From: Nemertoderma westbladi
Lineage: Eukaryota > Xenacoelomorpha > Nemertodermatida > Nemertodermatidae
NCBI GenBank assembly: GCA_032718475.1
Contig: JAUCBJ010000891.1
Location: 1-47,500, forward strand
Direction: 5' to 3'
Length of the DNA: 47,500 nt
A program made the translations under genes and the position numbers. The notes beneath the pieces were generated by a model. The model searched no databases. It saw only the letters and a program-made list of their open reading frames with translations, and had not been told where the DNA came from. Positions 19,529 through 31,620 of the stretch are shown here, piece by piece (position 1 is the first letter of the stretch; the number at the start of each line of letters is the position of its first letter).

Positions 19529-19785
19529 ATGCAAATATTTCTCAATAAGAACATTCATTACTGCAGTCCACCCAAATCCACCCATAAAACACAATGGCCA
19601 CAGAACCCCTCCAATTCCCTCTGCACCGCCACCTGTTTGACCTCCAAGACTTGGTATTATTGTCGGTAATATACATATAAACAGGGATAGAAAAACCGCC
19701 AGCGCAGCGATGCCCTGAATCAAAGTAGGTCTTCTTCTCAGTATGCACAGCCGTACGAGTACCGTAAAGGGTATGGAGAAATTTC
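19529..19785 (-). CDS. Transporter gene, first visible exon
   Basis: 257 bp on the minus strand. The acceptor is TTGTCCTTTGCAG before 19785 and the donor is GCAT/GTGAGTTC at 19529/19528. It starts in phase 1 and ends at a codon boundary. It encodes NFSIPFTVLVRL, an RRRPT turn, the helix ALAVFLSLFICILP, a Gly-rich loop and a helix ending in MNVLIEKYLH. With the next two exons it makes about 240 residues and six likely membrane helices. GN-IPFTVL-R and MNV--EKYL suggest the drug/metabolite transporter superfamily, closest in feel to CRT-like (chloroquine-resistance-transporter-like) proteins. The exact family is uncertain and earlier exons were not found. Confidence 0.8.
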
Positions 19786-19830
19786 CTGCAAAGGACAATG
19801 TTAAACAAGTATTAATTGAATTATCATACT

Positions 19831-20855
19831 GCACTCAATAACTAGTGCACTCAATAACTAGTGCACTCAATAACTAGTGCACTCAATAACTAGTGCACTC
19901 AATAACTAGTGCACTCAATAACGAGTGCACTCAATAACTAGTGCACTCAATAACTAGTGCACTCAATAACTAGTGCACTCAATAACTAGTGCACTCAATA
20001 ACTAGTACACTCAATAACTAGTACACTCAATAACTAGTGAACTCAATAACTAGTGCACTCAATAACTAGTACACTCAATAACTAGTGAACTCAATAACTA
20101 GTGCACTCAATAACTAGTACACTCAATAACTAGTACACTCAATAACTAGTGCACTCAATAACTAGTGCACTCAATAACTAGTGCACTCAATAACGAGTGC
20201 ACTCAATAACTAGTGCACTCAATAACTAGTGCACTCAATAACTAGTGCACTCAATAACTAGTGCACTCAATAACTAGTGCACTCAATAACTAGTGCACTC
20301 AATAACTAGTGCACTCAATAACTAGTGCACTCAATAACTAGTGCACTCAATAACTAGTGCACTCAATAACTAGTGCACTCAATAACTAGTGCACTCAATA
20401 ACTAGTGCACTCAATAACTAGTGCACTCAATAACTAGTGCACTCAATAACTAGTGCACTCAATAACTAGTGCACTCAATAACTAGTGCACTCAATAACTA
20501 GTGCACTCAATAACTAGTGCACTCAATAACTAGTGCACTCAATAACTAGTGCACTCAATAACTAGTGCACTCAATAACTAGTGCACTCAATAACTAGTGC
20601 ACTCAATAACTAGTGCACTCAATAACTAGTGCACTCAATAACTAGTGCACTCAATAACTAGTGCACTCAATAACTAGTGCACTCAATAACTAGTGCACTC
20701 AATAACTAGTGCACTCAATAACTAGTGCACTCAATATCTAGTGCACTCAATAACTAGTGCACTCAATAACTAGTGCACTCAATAACTAGTGCACTCAATA
20801 ACTAGTGCACTCAATAACTAGTGTACTCAATAACTAGTGCGCTCAATAACTAGTG
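19831..20855 (+). repeat. 16-bp satellite, about 64 copies
   Basis: GCACTCAATAACTAGT repeats without phase breaks. Most copies are identical. Variants (ACACTCAATAACTAGT, GAACTCAATAACTAGT, an AACGAGT form) cluster in the first 400 bp, and the AACGAGT variant recurs 272 bp (17 units) apart, suggesting a duplicated block. Each unit contains the palindrome ACTAGT. The array begins 46 bp from the splice acceptor of the transporter exon at 19785, so it lies in the preceding intron. Confidence 0.96.
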
Positions 20856-21401
20856 CGCGCGATAACTTTTTCTCCTTGGGATGCACCTTCTGTACCGATT
20901 TATCGACCTTTTGGTATCCTGCCCATTCATTCACTGTATAAATTACATGTTGGGAAATTTATGTATCAGGCCTTTACTAACAATTAACCTAGTGGCTTAT
21001 GTAATCTATTTCGTCAATCGAATATAGTACATAATTATTCTACAAGAAACTCCTACAAACTTTATTATTTTATCCCACGACTTCGCACCGCACGGGGTCA
21101 AATGTCTATTCAATATATGGGCCCGCATATTAGGAATTAAATCCCGCCATATATTAAGCGTAACCACACAATTGCAATTGGTGGTTTTTCCACTGCATAT
21201 AAAAAAGAATTGCTGCTGTCTGGAGATGATTAAGAAAATATAATCAATCAAATATATATATGTATTAAAATCAATCTGTTATTTTAATACATGAAATAAT
21301 TGTCACTATGGGATTGCTTTAGAATGGTATAATTATAATAAAAATGTAAATTAAAAAAAATAGTTTTTTTTTCTCTTTTTTTTTAGTCAGTATATCAGTA
21401 T
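20856..21401. other. AT-rich spacer
   Basis: No upstream transporter exon or other gene could be recognised. A poly-T run near 21365-21384 precedes the LINE remnant. Confidence 0.45.
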
Positions 21402-22208
21402 TATAACAAAGCACCAGGACCCGATGGTGTGAGTCCAGGTATTTTAAAACAGTTGCCAGCGTTTTGACTAATATTCCTTATTGGATTATTTAATATAATT
21501 TTCAATCTGGGCAGTAATCCTTTTTCTTGGACATTCACTAAACTATGTACGATATTCAAGTCAGGTAGCATCATGGATTGCGGCAATTATCGCGGTATAA
21601 GCGTACCAGATGCAGTGTTTAAACTATTTGATATCATATTTAATAAACGGTTGATACTCTGGTTTATACCTAGGAGAGAACACGCTGGTGGTCTAGAAGG
21701 TCGTAGTTGCCTGGAGCAGGTATTAGCTCTAAGATTGTTGATCGCGTTTGCAAAGAAAACGAAACAGAAACTTTACATAATCTTCATAGATTTTAGTAAG
21801 GCATATGATAAGGTACCGCGGTCAGCTTTAATCGAGGAGCTGATGAAACTTGGTTGTGGAGGAAAATGTATAACAATTATTATGGCTATTTACAAATCGA
21901 CTAGTCTTATCCTCCGATCTGCAATTATATGTGTATCTGCTGGCCTTAAACAAGGAGGTCCAACCAGTGTAACGCTTTTTATCATCTATATAGATAGATT
22001 TATCCGTAATATAAATGCTGCATTCCAACAAGATGGATTCCTTGGTGCGTTAAACTGTTTATTATTGATGGACGATACTGCAATTGTGGCAACGACTCGG
22101 TCTGTCTGTGAAGAAAATTTTAAAGTAATGTTAGATTTTTGCGACTCCTCCGGCATGGTGATTAACCAAATAGCTAGTATATACATATTGGCACTTCTAA
22201 TGATGTAA
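21402..22208 (+). pseudogene. LINE reverse transcriptase fragment
   Basis: One frame runs from 21402 with a single TGA at 21465, then open to 22208. It has the RT entry KAPGPDGVSPGIL, a NYRGISV segment, EGRSCLEQVLALRLLI, motif A FIDFSKAYDKVPR, GLKQGGPTS and motif C LLMDDTAIVAT. It stops soon after the SGMVIN segment. The endonuclease, thumb and C-terminal parts are missing. MDD at motif C and SKAYDKV point to a family different from the other LINEs here, and the clade was not determined. Confidence 0.8.
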
Positions 22209-22818
22209 TAATTGAGTTGAGAATAATTAATAATAATAATATTTGTGCTATATTTTCCCTATAGTTTTAGTTTTATTTTAATTACGTACACACGGTTAAT
22301 ATTGGATTAATATTGGAATATCAAACAGTAGGGTTATTATTAAATTTGTGGATATTTTGTTTTCTATTGCTGAAGATAAACCAAATGTTAAATGTAATAC
22401 AGGGCAGGTGATATCCTGCCAACTAACTAAACTAAACTATTTAAATACAACCAATATCAAAATCATGTATCATACTAAAACTTATTGCTCATTAAATCTC
22501 ACTTCACCACTAACGTTTAATGTTTAATAGTTTAGGGCTTAGAAAGCTAATCAGCTTGAGGTACCCGTATAACAAAGTAATTAAAGACCAATAATTAAAC
22601 TGCATAGTGAAACTGAAAGTAATTAAGTAAATAGTATCCTAGTGATATGTGTAATATAATGTAATCCGCATGATTGTGAAAGTAAAATTAACAATAAAAA
22701 TAAGTGAAACTATGATTAAAAGGTTCGAACATGTAAACTCATCTAAAATCATTCAATATAACCGTCGGAAAGACCAATAAGTCAAGATTCAAAATATCAC
22801 AACGATCACATAACGATC
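22209..22818. other. AT-rich spacer
   Basis: AT-rich sequence with no recognised gene or repeat between the LINE remnant and the 50-bp satellite. Confidence 0.45.
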
Positions 22819-23964
22819 GCAAACATAAAGACAAAGGAGGTCTATAGAATGGAAGATAACAACCATAGGCAAACATAAAGACAAAGGAGGTCTATAGAAT
22901 GGAAGATAACAACCATAGGCAAACATAAAGACAAAGGAGGTCTATAGAATGGAAGATAACAACCATAGGCAAACATAAAGACAAAGGAGGTCTATAGAAT
23001 GGAAGATAACAACCATAGGCAAACATAAAGACAAAGGAGGTCTATAGAATGGAAGATAACAACCATAGGCAAACATAAAGACAAAGGAGGTCTATAGAAT
23101 GGAAGATAACAACCATAGGCAAACATAAAGACAAAGGAGGTCTATAGAATGGAAGATAACAACCATAGGCAAACATAAAGACAAAGGAGGTCTATAGAAT
23201 GGAAGATAACAACCATAGGCAAACATAAAGACAAAGGAGGTCTATAGAATGTAAGATAACAACCATAGGCAAACATAAAGACAAAGGAGGTCTATAGAAT
23301 GGAAGATAACAACCATAGGCAAACATAAAGACAAAGGAGGTCTATAGAATGGAAGATAACAACCATAGGCAAACATAAAGACAAAGGAGGTCTATAGAAT
23401 GGAAGATAACAACCATAGGCAAACATAAAGACAAAGGAGGTCTATAGAATGGAAGATAACAACCATAGGCAAACATAAAGACAAAGGAGGTCTATAGAAT
23501 GGAAGATAACAACCATAGGCAAACATAAAGACAAAGGAGGTCTATAGAATGGAAGATAACAACCATAGGCAAACATAAAGACAAAGGAGGTCTATAGAAT
23601 GGAAGATAACAACCATAGGCAAACATAAAGACAAAGGAGGTCTATAGAATGGAAGATAACAACCATAGGCAAACATAAAGACAAAGGAGGTCTATAGAAT
23701 GGAAGATAACAACCATAGGCAAACATAAAGACAAAGGAGGTCTATAGAATGGAAGATAACAACCATAGGCAAACATAAAGACAAAGGAGGTCTATAGAAT
23801 GGAAGATAACAACCATAGGCAAACATAAAGACAAAGGAGGTCTATAGAATGGAAGATAACAACCATAGGCAAACATAAAGACAAAGGAGGTCTATAGAAT
23901 GGAAGATAACAACCATAGGCAAACATAAAGACAAAGGAGGTCTATAGAATGGAAGATAACAACC
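22819..23964 (+). repeat. 50-bp satellite, about 23 copies
   Basis: The unit contains AAACATAAAGACAAAGGAGG and TCTATAGAATGGAAGATAAC and recurs every 50 bp from 22821 to the last start at 23921. I see one substitution (GAATGTAAG near 23250). Such uniformity points to very recent expansion. Open frames across it are artefacts of the repeat. Confidence 0.96.
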
Positions 23965-24230
23965 AAAGAGATTAATTATAATTATTAAAAAAGAATGAAA
24001 AACGGAGTACAACCATGAGGAACAAATAAGTATATGAAGAGAGTTAAAGAGCAAACAGGACAAAGTAAAAATTTAAAAAGTATAAAAGGTTTAAAATGAT
24101 AAAACGTAAAAACGGAATAAAACATAAGTAAAATATATATATAAATTTATATAAAAAACTATATGCTGGATCAAGTTAATCAGATGATCACAAAATTAAT
24201 TGAACATGAATGTATAAAAAGTTTTATATG
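23965..24230. other. AT-rich 3' flank of the CR1 remnant
   Basis: AT-rich sequence, partly likely 3' UTR of the minus-strand LINE. Nothing else was seen. Confidence 0.4.
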
Positions 24231-25203
24231 TTAGAACCATGAAGGAGTAAATTTCAAATGATGGCTCTTAAAATGGTCGTTCAGCCTCGATTTGAAGGAG
24301 TTTATGGTTGGTGCGGTTACCACGGTGTCAGTTAGTGAGTTCCACGGATCAACAACCCTAAAGTGGAAGGTAGTGTTGCGTACCAACTGACGCGTGCGCG
24401 GCTTCTCCAGTTTTCGTGAATGTCCACGTAGACCAGTGGATGATAGTGTGAGTTTTCCGCTCCAGTCAACTGACTCGAGCCCTGACAGATAGCGGTAAAC
24501 TTGTATTAGATCGGCACGGAGATGGTGGTACTCGAGTGTTGGCAGGCCGAGTCGCTTAAGTCTGGTTGGATACGGCAGGTCGCAAAGAGAAGGTAGGAGT
24601 CTCGTACCCCGGCGTTGAATCGACTCTAAACGTCTTATTTCGCCAATTTGATGGGGTGACCATACAGTGGGAGCGTACTCCAGGACTACTAGCATTTCAT
24701 CGTCTATATGTTTGAAACTGCGACTGATTAGGCCAAGGACACGGTTCGCTTTCTTAACTATTGTAGCTATATGCACATGGAAGGAGAGATTATTCTGGAA
24801 CGTGACACCAAGGTCCTTTTCACAATCTGTGACTGCTAGCGTGTGGCTGCCAAATTCGTAAGGGAATTTGGGATCATTGTGGCCCAAGTCCATAACCTTG
24901 CATTTTTTTAAGTTAAAGCCAAGTTGCCAGACAACGCTCCAGTTAAACAGGATATTCAGATCAGATTGCAGTGATCCAAACAGGTAGCCAATCTGACGCC
25001 TCTCCTTCTACCACAACACTTTGGTACTGATCACTGAGAAAGTTAGCGATCCAAAGTAACAGGTTTCCATTGATACCAATAGATTCCAACTTGTGCAATA
25101 GACGGGTGTGGGGGACAGCATCGAATGCTTTGGAGAAGTCTAAGTATGCCACATCTATACATTGATGGTTGTCAAGCGCAAGCGACCATATACTTATTTC
25201 CAT
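24231..25203 (-). pseudogene. CR1-like LINE remnant with internal RT deletions
   Basis: On the minus strand 25203-24961 encodes RT motif A (AYLDFSKAFDAVPH) and the following helix region. The 24893-24231 frame encodes the thumb and C-terminal part (DLGVTFQNNLSFH, LEYAPTVWSPH, RRLESIQRRGTRLLP, LPTLEYHHLRADLI). Between them the GVPQGS and YADD region is missing, so the polymerase is dead. A second small deletion removes the usual segment before LEYAPTVWSP. The C-terminal pattern is typical of CR1. The 5' part is absent. Confidence 0.83.
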
Positions 25204-25204
25204 A

Positions 25205-28200
25205 TACTTACTTACTTACTTACTTTCCGTATATGGCCTGACCAGGCAGATGGTGATCTACCAATGGCTGGTCAGGAGTAGAGTGTTCTCATGTCCACTC
25301 TGAGGGCACTTCACTGCGACCTGCACCTGGCAGCAAGGGTAAAGGGCATGACCCAGCAGATGAGCTGCAACAGCCAATGGTGGGTCATGTGCGCCAGAGT
25401 AGATATAGGTGATGGGCCTCATATCTGACTCCATTGCGACACCCACCCTGTGGAATGGCAAACCAGGGTGTGGTATTTGCCCCGAGAGCTGACTCGGCAA
25501 AAAAGCACCCCCCAACCCCCACTATGGATTACATTAGCAATGCGGAGGTCCGGCCACTAGAGGCCAGTGGAATTACCGGACACAATCGGCCTCACAGGCG
25601 TCAGTTAACTCCTGACCGGCTGCCTGTCCCACCCCCTACTGGAGAGAGAGCAGCCAACAATTCTTTGAGTCCCTTTCCTGATGACCTTTCTGGCCCAAAC
25701 CCTGGGTCACCAGGAAGGCCAGATTGTGACGGGGAGAGGGATTCTGGAGTTGGAGGCTACTCTCATGTTCCACCCCGACCAACAAAGCCATTGGTGAATC
25801 TGAGGCAAGTCACAAGACTAGCCTCAGTAAACACCCTAACACTCGGGTCCCCAATGCGAGAAGGTGAGCTGACTGCCTTGGCAGATAAGCTTTCTCTTAG
25901 CGCAGTGGGTGTTCAAGAGCACCGAATGCAGACTGGACAGACTGATGAGGTTCTGATTAAGGACATGGGGGCGATTGGCGACTCGCCCTCGCGCGCGTCA
26001 GCAGATGATAGTGGCAATGGTGGAATTGGTCTATTGATGAATCCAACTGCACATGCAGCATTGGACAAAATAGACCAAATCTCTAACCGCATCATCCGTT
26101 GCCACTTCTCATGTTCTGGAAGACTGGCTAAGAAGTTTCCTAAGGTGGTTCTGATTGTGTGCTACTCTCCAACTAGTGTTGCCCCTGTAGAGGAGGTGGA
26201 AAATTTCTACCACAATCTACAAGCAGCTACTGATGGAGTGGATCAGCATGCATTCTTAACATTCCTGGGAGACTTTAATGCAAGTCTGCATCAATCACCT
26301 ACATCGCCCTGGGTCTATAGCAATAGTGTTAACCGAAATTCTGTCCATCTTCAGGATTTTATCTCTGGAAATGGATTATTTTCGGCTGGAACCTAGTTCA
26401 AGAAGCGAACTGGAAAGCTATGGACTCATAGTGGACCCAGTGGTCACAAGTCCCAGATAGACCATATTCTGTTTCGTAGGAAATACAGGAGTTCTATACA
26501 AGACTGTAATGCATTTACACTTCGACCCTTCTCCAGTGATCACCGCCTTATTGTGGCCAAGGTAAGCTTAGTCTGCGTGCTAGCAGAACAACGAAATCTG
26601 CCTTGCCGCGGCATGACTGGTCCTCTCTGTTGCAACAGCCAAGTGTGAGATCCAGCTTCACACTACAGCTGAGCAACAGGTATGAGGCTCTTGCCTCTGA
26701 GGCTGCAGATCACTGTGAGGGCTATACTGCCTTTACAGAAGCAGTTAAGTTAGCAGCTGCAGAAACAGTTCCTGTATACCCTCGAAACAGGAAAAGGGCC
26801 CCCTGGACTGACAACAAAATTCAGAAGTGCCGAAATGACATTCATAAGGCGCAGAAAGAGTCCCGACTCAAACAGACTACAGCGGCCAAAAATGCAGTTA
26901 AGGCTGCATCTAGGTCCCTGAACAGGCAGTACTCTGCTAATCTACAGGAGCTAATAAACCAACAGGTTGATGCCATCAATGATGCTGACGACAGCAGGCA
27001 ATCATCCCAGGCATGGAAATCGGTCAATCTGCTTACTGGGCGGAAAAGCCAACCAACCACCAAGGTTAAGGCTGAATCATCAGCCGATCGCCTCAATGGT
27101 TGGAAAGCCCACTTTGAAAAGCTCCTCAATAATGACAGGGTATTGCCTGATAACTTTATAGAAGTAAAAGTGTCTGAAAAGTGTACTCCCAGATATTCCC
27201 ATTGGCGATATCTCCTTTGCAGAAGTGAAGGCTGCTGCAAAGAGCATTAAGACCAATCGTGCCAGTGGAGTAGATGGTGTTCCCCCTGAGGTCTTTAAAA
27301 TACCTGAGTGTTTAAAGCTCATCTATCCCATCATAGTAGACATGTACCGAACAACAAGAAATGAAAACAAATAAGTTGGTGCCAGTTCCCAAGAAGGGCA
27401 ACCTAACACTCTATGGTTCTTTTCGGGGAATCTCATTGATCTCGATTGCTGCAAAGCTATACAATAGGATTCTATTAAATCGCATCAGGGATCCCATTGT
27501 GAGACTGCTCCATGGAAATCAGAATGGGTTCCGTAAAGGTCGTGGGACCATGGAGCCCATTTTGGCACTTAGAAGGATAATTGAAGAGTTATCAAAAAAG
27601 AAAGACAGGCATCTGGCTGTTATCTTTGTTGACTTCTTCAAGGCCTTTGATTCAGTCTCTCGCTCACGTATGTTCAGCATACTTTCATTATATGGGATTC
27701 CCAATGAAATTATTGCAGCAATCAGATCAGTATACGATGGTTCGACAACATTTGTGTCTACTGTTGACGGTGACACAGAACCATTTGAAGTGTTATGGGG
27801 CGTCCTCCAAGGAGACACACTTGCACCATTCTTATTGTGGTTGACTATGTTCTACGCATGTCCTTAGATCATTATAATGATGATGGGGTGATGATAACTC
27901 CACCTACTGGCTCCAGAAGTCGAGGAAATCCTGCCAAGTACCTAACTGATCTAGACTTTGCTGATGACTTAGGAGTACTCTCAGAATCATTAGAGGGAGC
28001 CCAACGGCTCCTCAGCTCATTAGAACATGCTGCTTCTAGTGTTGGTCTTTTTATTAACTCCAGAAAGACCAAAATTCTGACAGTTAACTTTGATAGTCCT
28101 CAGCAAGTCTCTGATCGGATGAGCATAAGCTCAAAGGATGGTATGCTTGAGCATGTGGACGACTTCTGTTACCTGGGATCATGGATCCGGAAGTCAGGTG

Positions 28201-28387
28201 AGGACCTTCGAATACGTAAGGGAAAGGCATGGGCAGCCTTGAATAGGCTTTCCAGGATTTGGAAGTCACCGAGAATTAATCGGAAACTTAATGTCCGATT
28301 ATTTAGAGCAGCAGTAGTTCCAGTACTCCTCTACGGGAGTCCATGCTGGGCTCTAACTGCTGAGGACACCAAATCTCTGGATGGCAC
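25205..28387 (+). mobile_element. RTE-like LINE, copy 2, interrupted by the LTR element
   Basis: Very similar to copy 1 but with about 600 bp more at the 5' end. It opens beside CTTA repeats (25208-25224), has a 5' hairpin (CCTGACCAG 25237-25245 with CTGGTCAGG 25268-25276), and an ORF whose first ATG is at 25455 (MANQG). It retains the endonuclease segment missing from copy 1, with IDH and SDH motifs near 26455-26550. It is inactivated by TAG at 26394, a lost base near 26566, an extra base near 27178, an 11-bp deletion near 27358 and a 7-bp deletion near 27832. It stops mid-ORF at GGATGGCAC, where the LTR begins at 28388. Confidence 0.87.
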
Positions 28388-29554
28388 TGTAAAAGCTTTT
28401 GCGTAATTAACCGGTTATTTCCCCTTAAAGTACTCTGTAGTTGGTTTGCCAGGCATAAAAAGGCCGTGTCCTTGCTGTACTGGTGTTTTAGAGGACATAA
28501 AAGTCATTTCTTCTGTATTTGTACTTTAGAGGACATAATCCGCAATCTCGTGACGCGATAAGCTAGATACTCTTGAAAACAGTGTCGCTACCATGACGAC
28601 GGCTAGCAGCTGATATTGCCACGTCGACATTTCTTTGTTTCTTTGTTCTCTCGTTGTTCGGTTGACCAATCAGAGCGTTTTTTGTCTCTGTGTTGGAGGT
28701 GGATACAGAACTCAGTAGTTCAGTGTTATGTTTTGCCCAGAGCCTAAGAACACCGGCTTTTGGCACCTCCGTGTTTCAGTCTTTAGTCTTACATTAGTAG
28801 GCTTAATTATAGAACGTATATCTGTTATCAAACGATTTGCACAAACGAGTTACTGAGTTAGTCACTCACTTAATAATCATTTATACCTTAACTTTACTGC
28901 TTTTACTGTCGGTTATTCGTTATATTTGTTGATGAAATATTATATCGGAATACTGATCAATAGTCAGACACCCCACCTTCTTGATATACTAAAGGTTAGA
29001 GAGACCGGTTACAAATAAACGATTGCGACCTATGTTAAGTGGTTTGAAGTGAATCTAATGCTATTTCATATGCCCGACATAAATTGTATGTTGCTCTCTT
29101 TATACGTGACCAAATTTAGTGAAGGTCGGCAGATTAGTGTGCAGTATTGTGCAGCATTGTGTATGATTGTAACTGATAACAAAGCATCTCCTAAAGAATG
29201 CGCCATATACGTTAATCTATAGCCTTTTCGTTGTGTCTAGTTTAAGTCATAACTCTGTTTACATATTTAGAGCGCCACGTCCTAAAGGAACTGTTAATAT
29301 TTCCCGAAAGTGAATAATATTTGTCAGAGATTATATATTACGATCAGTCGAATAATACAGTAGGCTTACACCATCAATCATTAAGCTCCGAACTCAGTCT
29401 CCCGGGTATATCCAACGGGTGAATGATTGCGCATAGACTGGCTTCGGCTAATGTAGTGTATCAAATACTCGTCATAGGCTAAAGACTATCTATCATCCAA
29501 AAGACATTCTAATTTTGGCAGGTTAAACTGTCAAAGGTCTTAAAAGCGCAAACA
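28388..29554 (+). repeat. 5' LTR
   Basis: 1167 bp, TG...CA. It includes two TTTAGAGGACATAA subrepeats, a CCAAT-type CCAATCAGAGCG (28666-28677) and AATAAA at 29014-29019. The only large difference from the 3' LTR is a replaced segment of about 71 versus 45 bp just after ATCTGTTATC. Otherwise a few substitutions and single-base indels separate them. No primer binding site of standard form directly follows. The nearest TGG is 17-18 bp in (TGGATTGCGG). Confidence 0.87.
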
Positions 29555-29833
29555 ATAACAGATATTGCTTCTGGATTGCGGTGTAAGCAATCTAGTCGAA
29601 AGTACCGGTCGACCGGAAACCTGTAGGCCTGACTGCCTGATCATCCGAACCGGTACTTACAGTACAGGTACAGCAGTATTATTCGATTTGATTATTATAT
29701 ACCGGTAGGTCTTAATAATTAATCGGGGACGCCTGGTTTTTATTGGGATTTTACTTAGGCCTATTTCTGTCAGTTTTATTTATTTGTAGGCCAGTATTGA
29801 GCAGAAGGCGTGTAAGCCTGCTCAGATTGTACA

Positions 29834-30405
29834 GATAATTTGTAGGCTTGACTGTTGGCTAGCTGTTGATTAGGTCTGAACGGATTGCAGTGCATGTAGA
29901 GTGTATGTCCGATAAAGAACGGTTAGGAAGTAGGGGCAGCCATAGCTGTAAGGTAAACCCCCATCTAAAGAATAAGTCGTACTACTGGGTTAGAACGCAT
30001 ACTACTTAACCATTTCGGAGTCTGCATGTCCTGTGGTTTATTTAGGCTTGATAGTAGTCTGCCATCGTTTGGTCTGTACTTTGTTTGTGTAGTCTGTACG
30101 GGTAGCGTATAATTTTATTTAGATAATTTGTAGGCTGGATAGTTGTCTGGCTGTTGTTGGGTTTGAGGAAATTTCGGTGTGTGTAGAGCATCTGTCCGAT
30201 AAAGTGCTAAGTTAGGAAAGTAGGGGCTTCAAGTGCTGTGAGGTAAACCCCCTGTGAAAGAATAAGTCGTACTACTGGGTTAGAACGCATACTAACTAAT
30301 CATTTCGGAGTCTGCATATACCGTAGTTTGTTTAGGCTTGATAGTAGTCTGTCAGTATTTGGTCTGCATTTTGTTTGAGTAGTTTGTACGCGTAGCGTAA
30401 TATTT
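29834..30405 (+). repeat. 288-bp tandem duplication in the leader
   Basis: GATAATTTGTAGGCT occurs at 29834 and 30122. Both copies carry TGTCCGATAAAG, GTAGGGGC, GAATAAGTCGTACTACTGGG, TTAGAACGCATACTA and ATTTCGGAGTCTGCAT in the same order. Substitutions are scattered through both copies. Confidence 0.93.
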
Positions 30406-31364
30406 ATTATTCAGAGTTTATGCTATTATTCGCAACATTCATATCCCCAAGTTTATTCCTACAGTAATTGTGTATGTTATACATACCGTTATAGTTAAAC
30501 TAACCCCGGTACTACATCAGGGCTGCTCGGCATAGGTAAAGACTGGTGATTTTGTGCACCAGTCACTCCAGCAGATGCCGTGGTTCTTTTAGCTGTTCAA
30601 GTATTTTTAACTACTAATTATTTGTTATACAAGTACTTGTACCTAATTTAGGGTTTAGTGTACAGTGCTTTCCGAAAGCAATTAGTGTGTAGGCAGCGTA
30701 TTTGTGTTGTAAAGTGGTTAATAGGCACGTTGGTTCTGGTAGACCGCGGTAATTAACTTCTAGGTAGGGACACTCCGTGATACATAACGTAGTACCTATA
30801 GCGATATGGTTATAGGTCATCAGGCGGTGGAATTTTCCTATCTGGACAACACAGTATATTTACTACTACTTATTATTTTCAAATACCGTAGTAACCTGTC
30901 CGTTGTAATAACCAGATATTCTAACCCTTTGTTAGGCTGGTTAGTAGACTTCTTGTAAAATTACCCTAAAAAATTTGTATTTGTGTATTTGTAATTAAAT
31001 TTTTGTGTTTATTTAGAGATTGTAATCTCACCCGAATTGTACGTAATTTGTAGTATTAAGTAACTTAGGTAAATTAGAATTATTTGTTTTAGTGTCCAAC
31101 AAGTAGCACTCCACTGAGAGCGCACAGCTTCTGTGTAGTGACTCCCCCCAGAAATAATAACATTTATTTCAAACATTGACAAAACCCATTAAACGGGTAT
31201 ATATATATTATAAATCAACTCAAACGATTTATAAATAGTAGGCCTGCCATATAACAATTAGGTCTCAATATCAGTTGGACTACTGCTTAAATAACGGTAA
31301 TAAAGTAAGTTAAAGTAACCAAGTAACCCTTAAAATTCAGAAATTCAATTATTTAAAATAATTG

Positions 31365-31620
31365 ACATACCGGTATTTTCAATAGGCTTATTATATTTAT
31401 TTCTATAAATTTTAGGTTGAAATCATACCGGTACTCTGTAATTAATTATAGTCTGTAATTATACTTATATATATACACTATAAGTGTAAACTGCATACCA
31501 GTATTCACGATAGGCCTATTATATATTTATATATTTGTGCTAAAATTATATACCGGTATTTTGTGAAAAACCTAGTCTGTAATAATACTTATATATACCA
31601 TAAGCATACCGGTATTCTAA
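31365..31620 (+). repeat. Diverged duplication with ACCGGTA motifs
   Basis: CATACCGGTATT near 31370 and CATACCAGTATT near 31495 each precede a matching ATAGGC-TATTATAT segment, a second ACCGGTA, GTCTGTAAT and TATATATACC/CA. It is two copies of about 125 bp. The AT-rich dinucleotide runs make exact limits uncertain. Confidence 0.65.

Noticed and set aside
19831-20855. CRISPR-like or origin-iteron array
   Set aside because: A simple 16-bp tandem repeat without spacers, located in an intron.
22835-23960. AGGAGG followed by ATG in each satellite unit as ribosome binding sites
   Set aside because: Bacterial-type sites have no meaning here, and the following frames close quickly.
22819-23964. CRISPR-like regular array
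   Set aside because: The 50-bp units are contiguous and nearly identical throughout, with no unique spacers, in a eukaryotic genome.
28563-28766. A 67-residue minus-strand frame in the LTR (also at 43301-43492)
   Set aside because: Present in both LTRs only because they are duplicates; no recognisable domain, and it lies within LTR regulatory sequence.
30614-30820. A 68-residue minus-strand frame in the leader
   Set aside because: Short, no motif, and opposite to the element's transcription.
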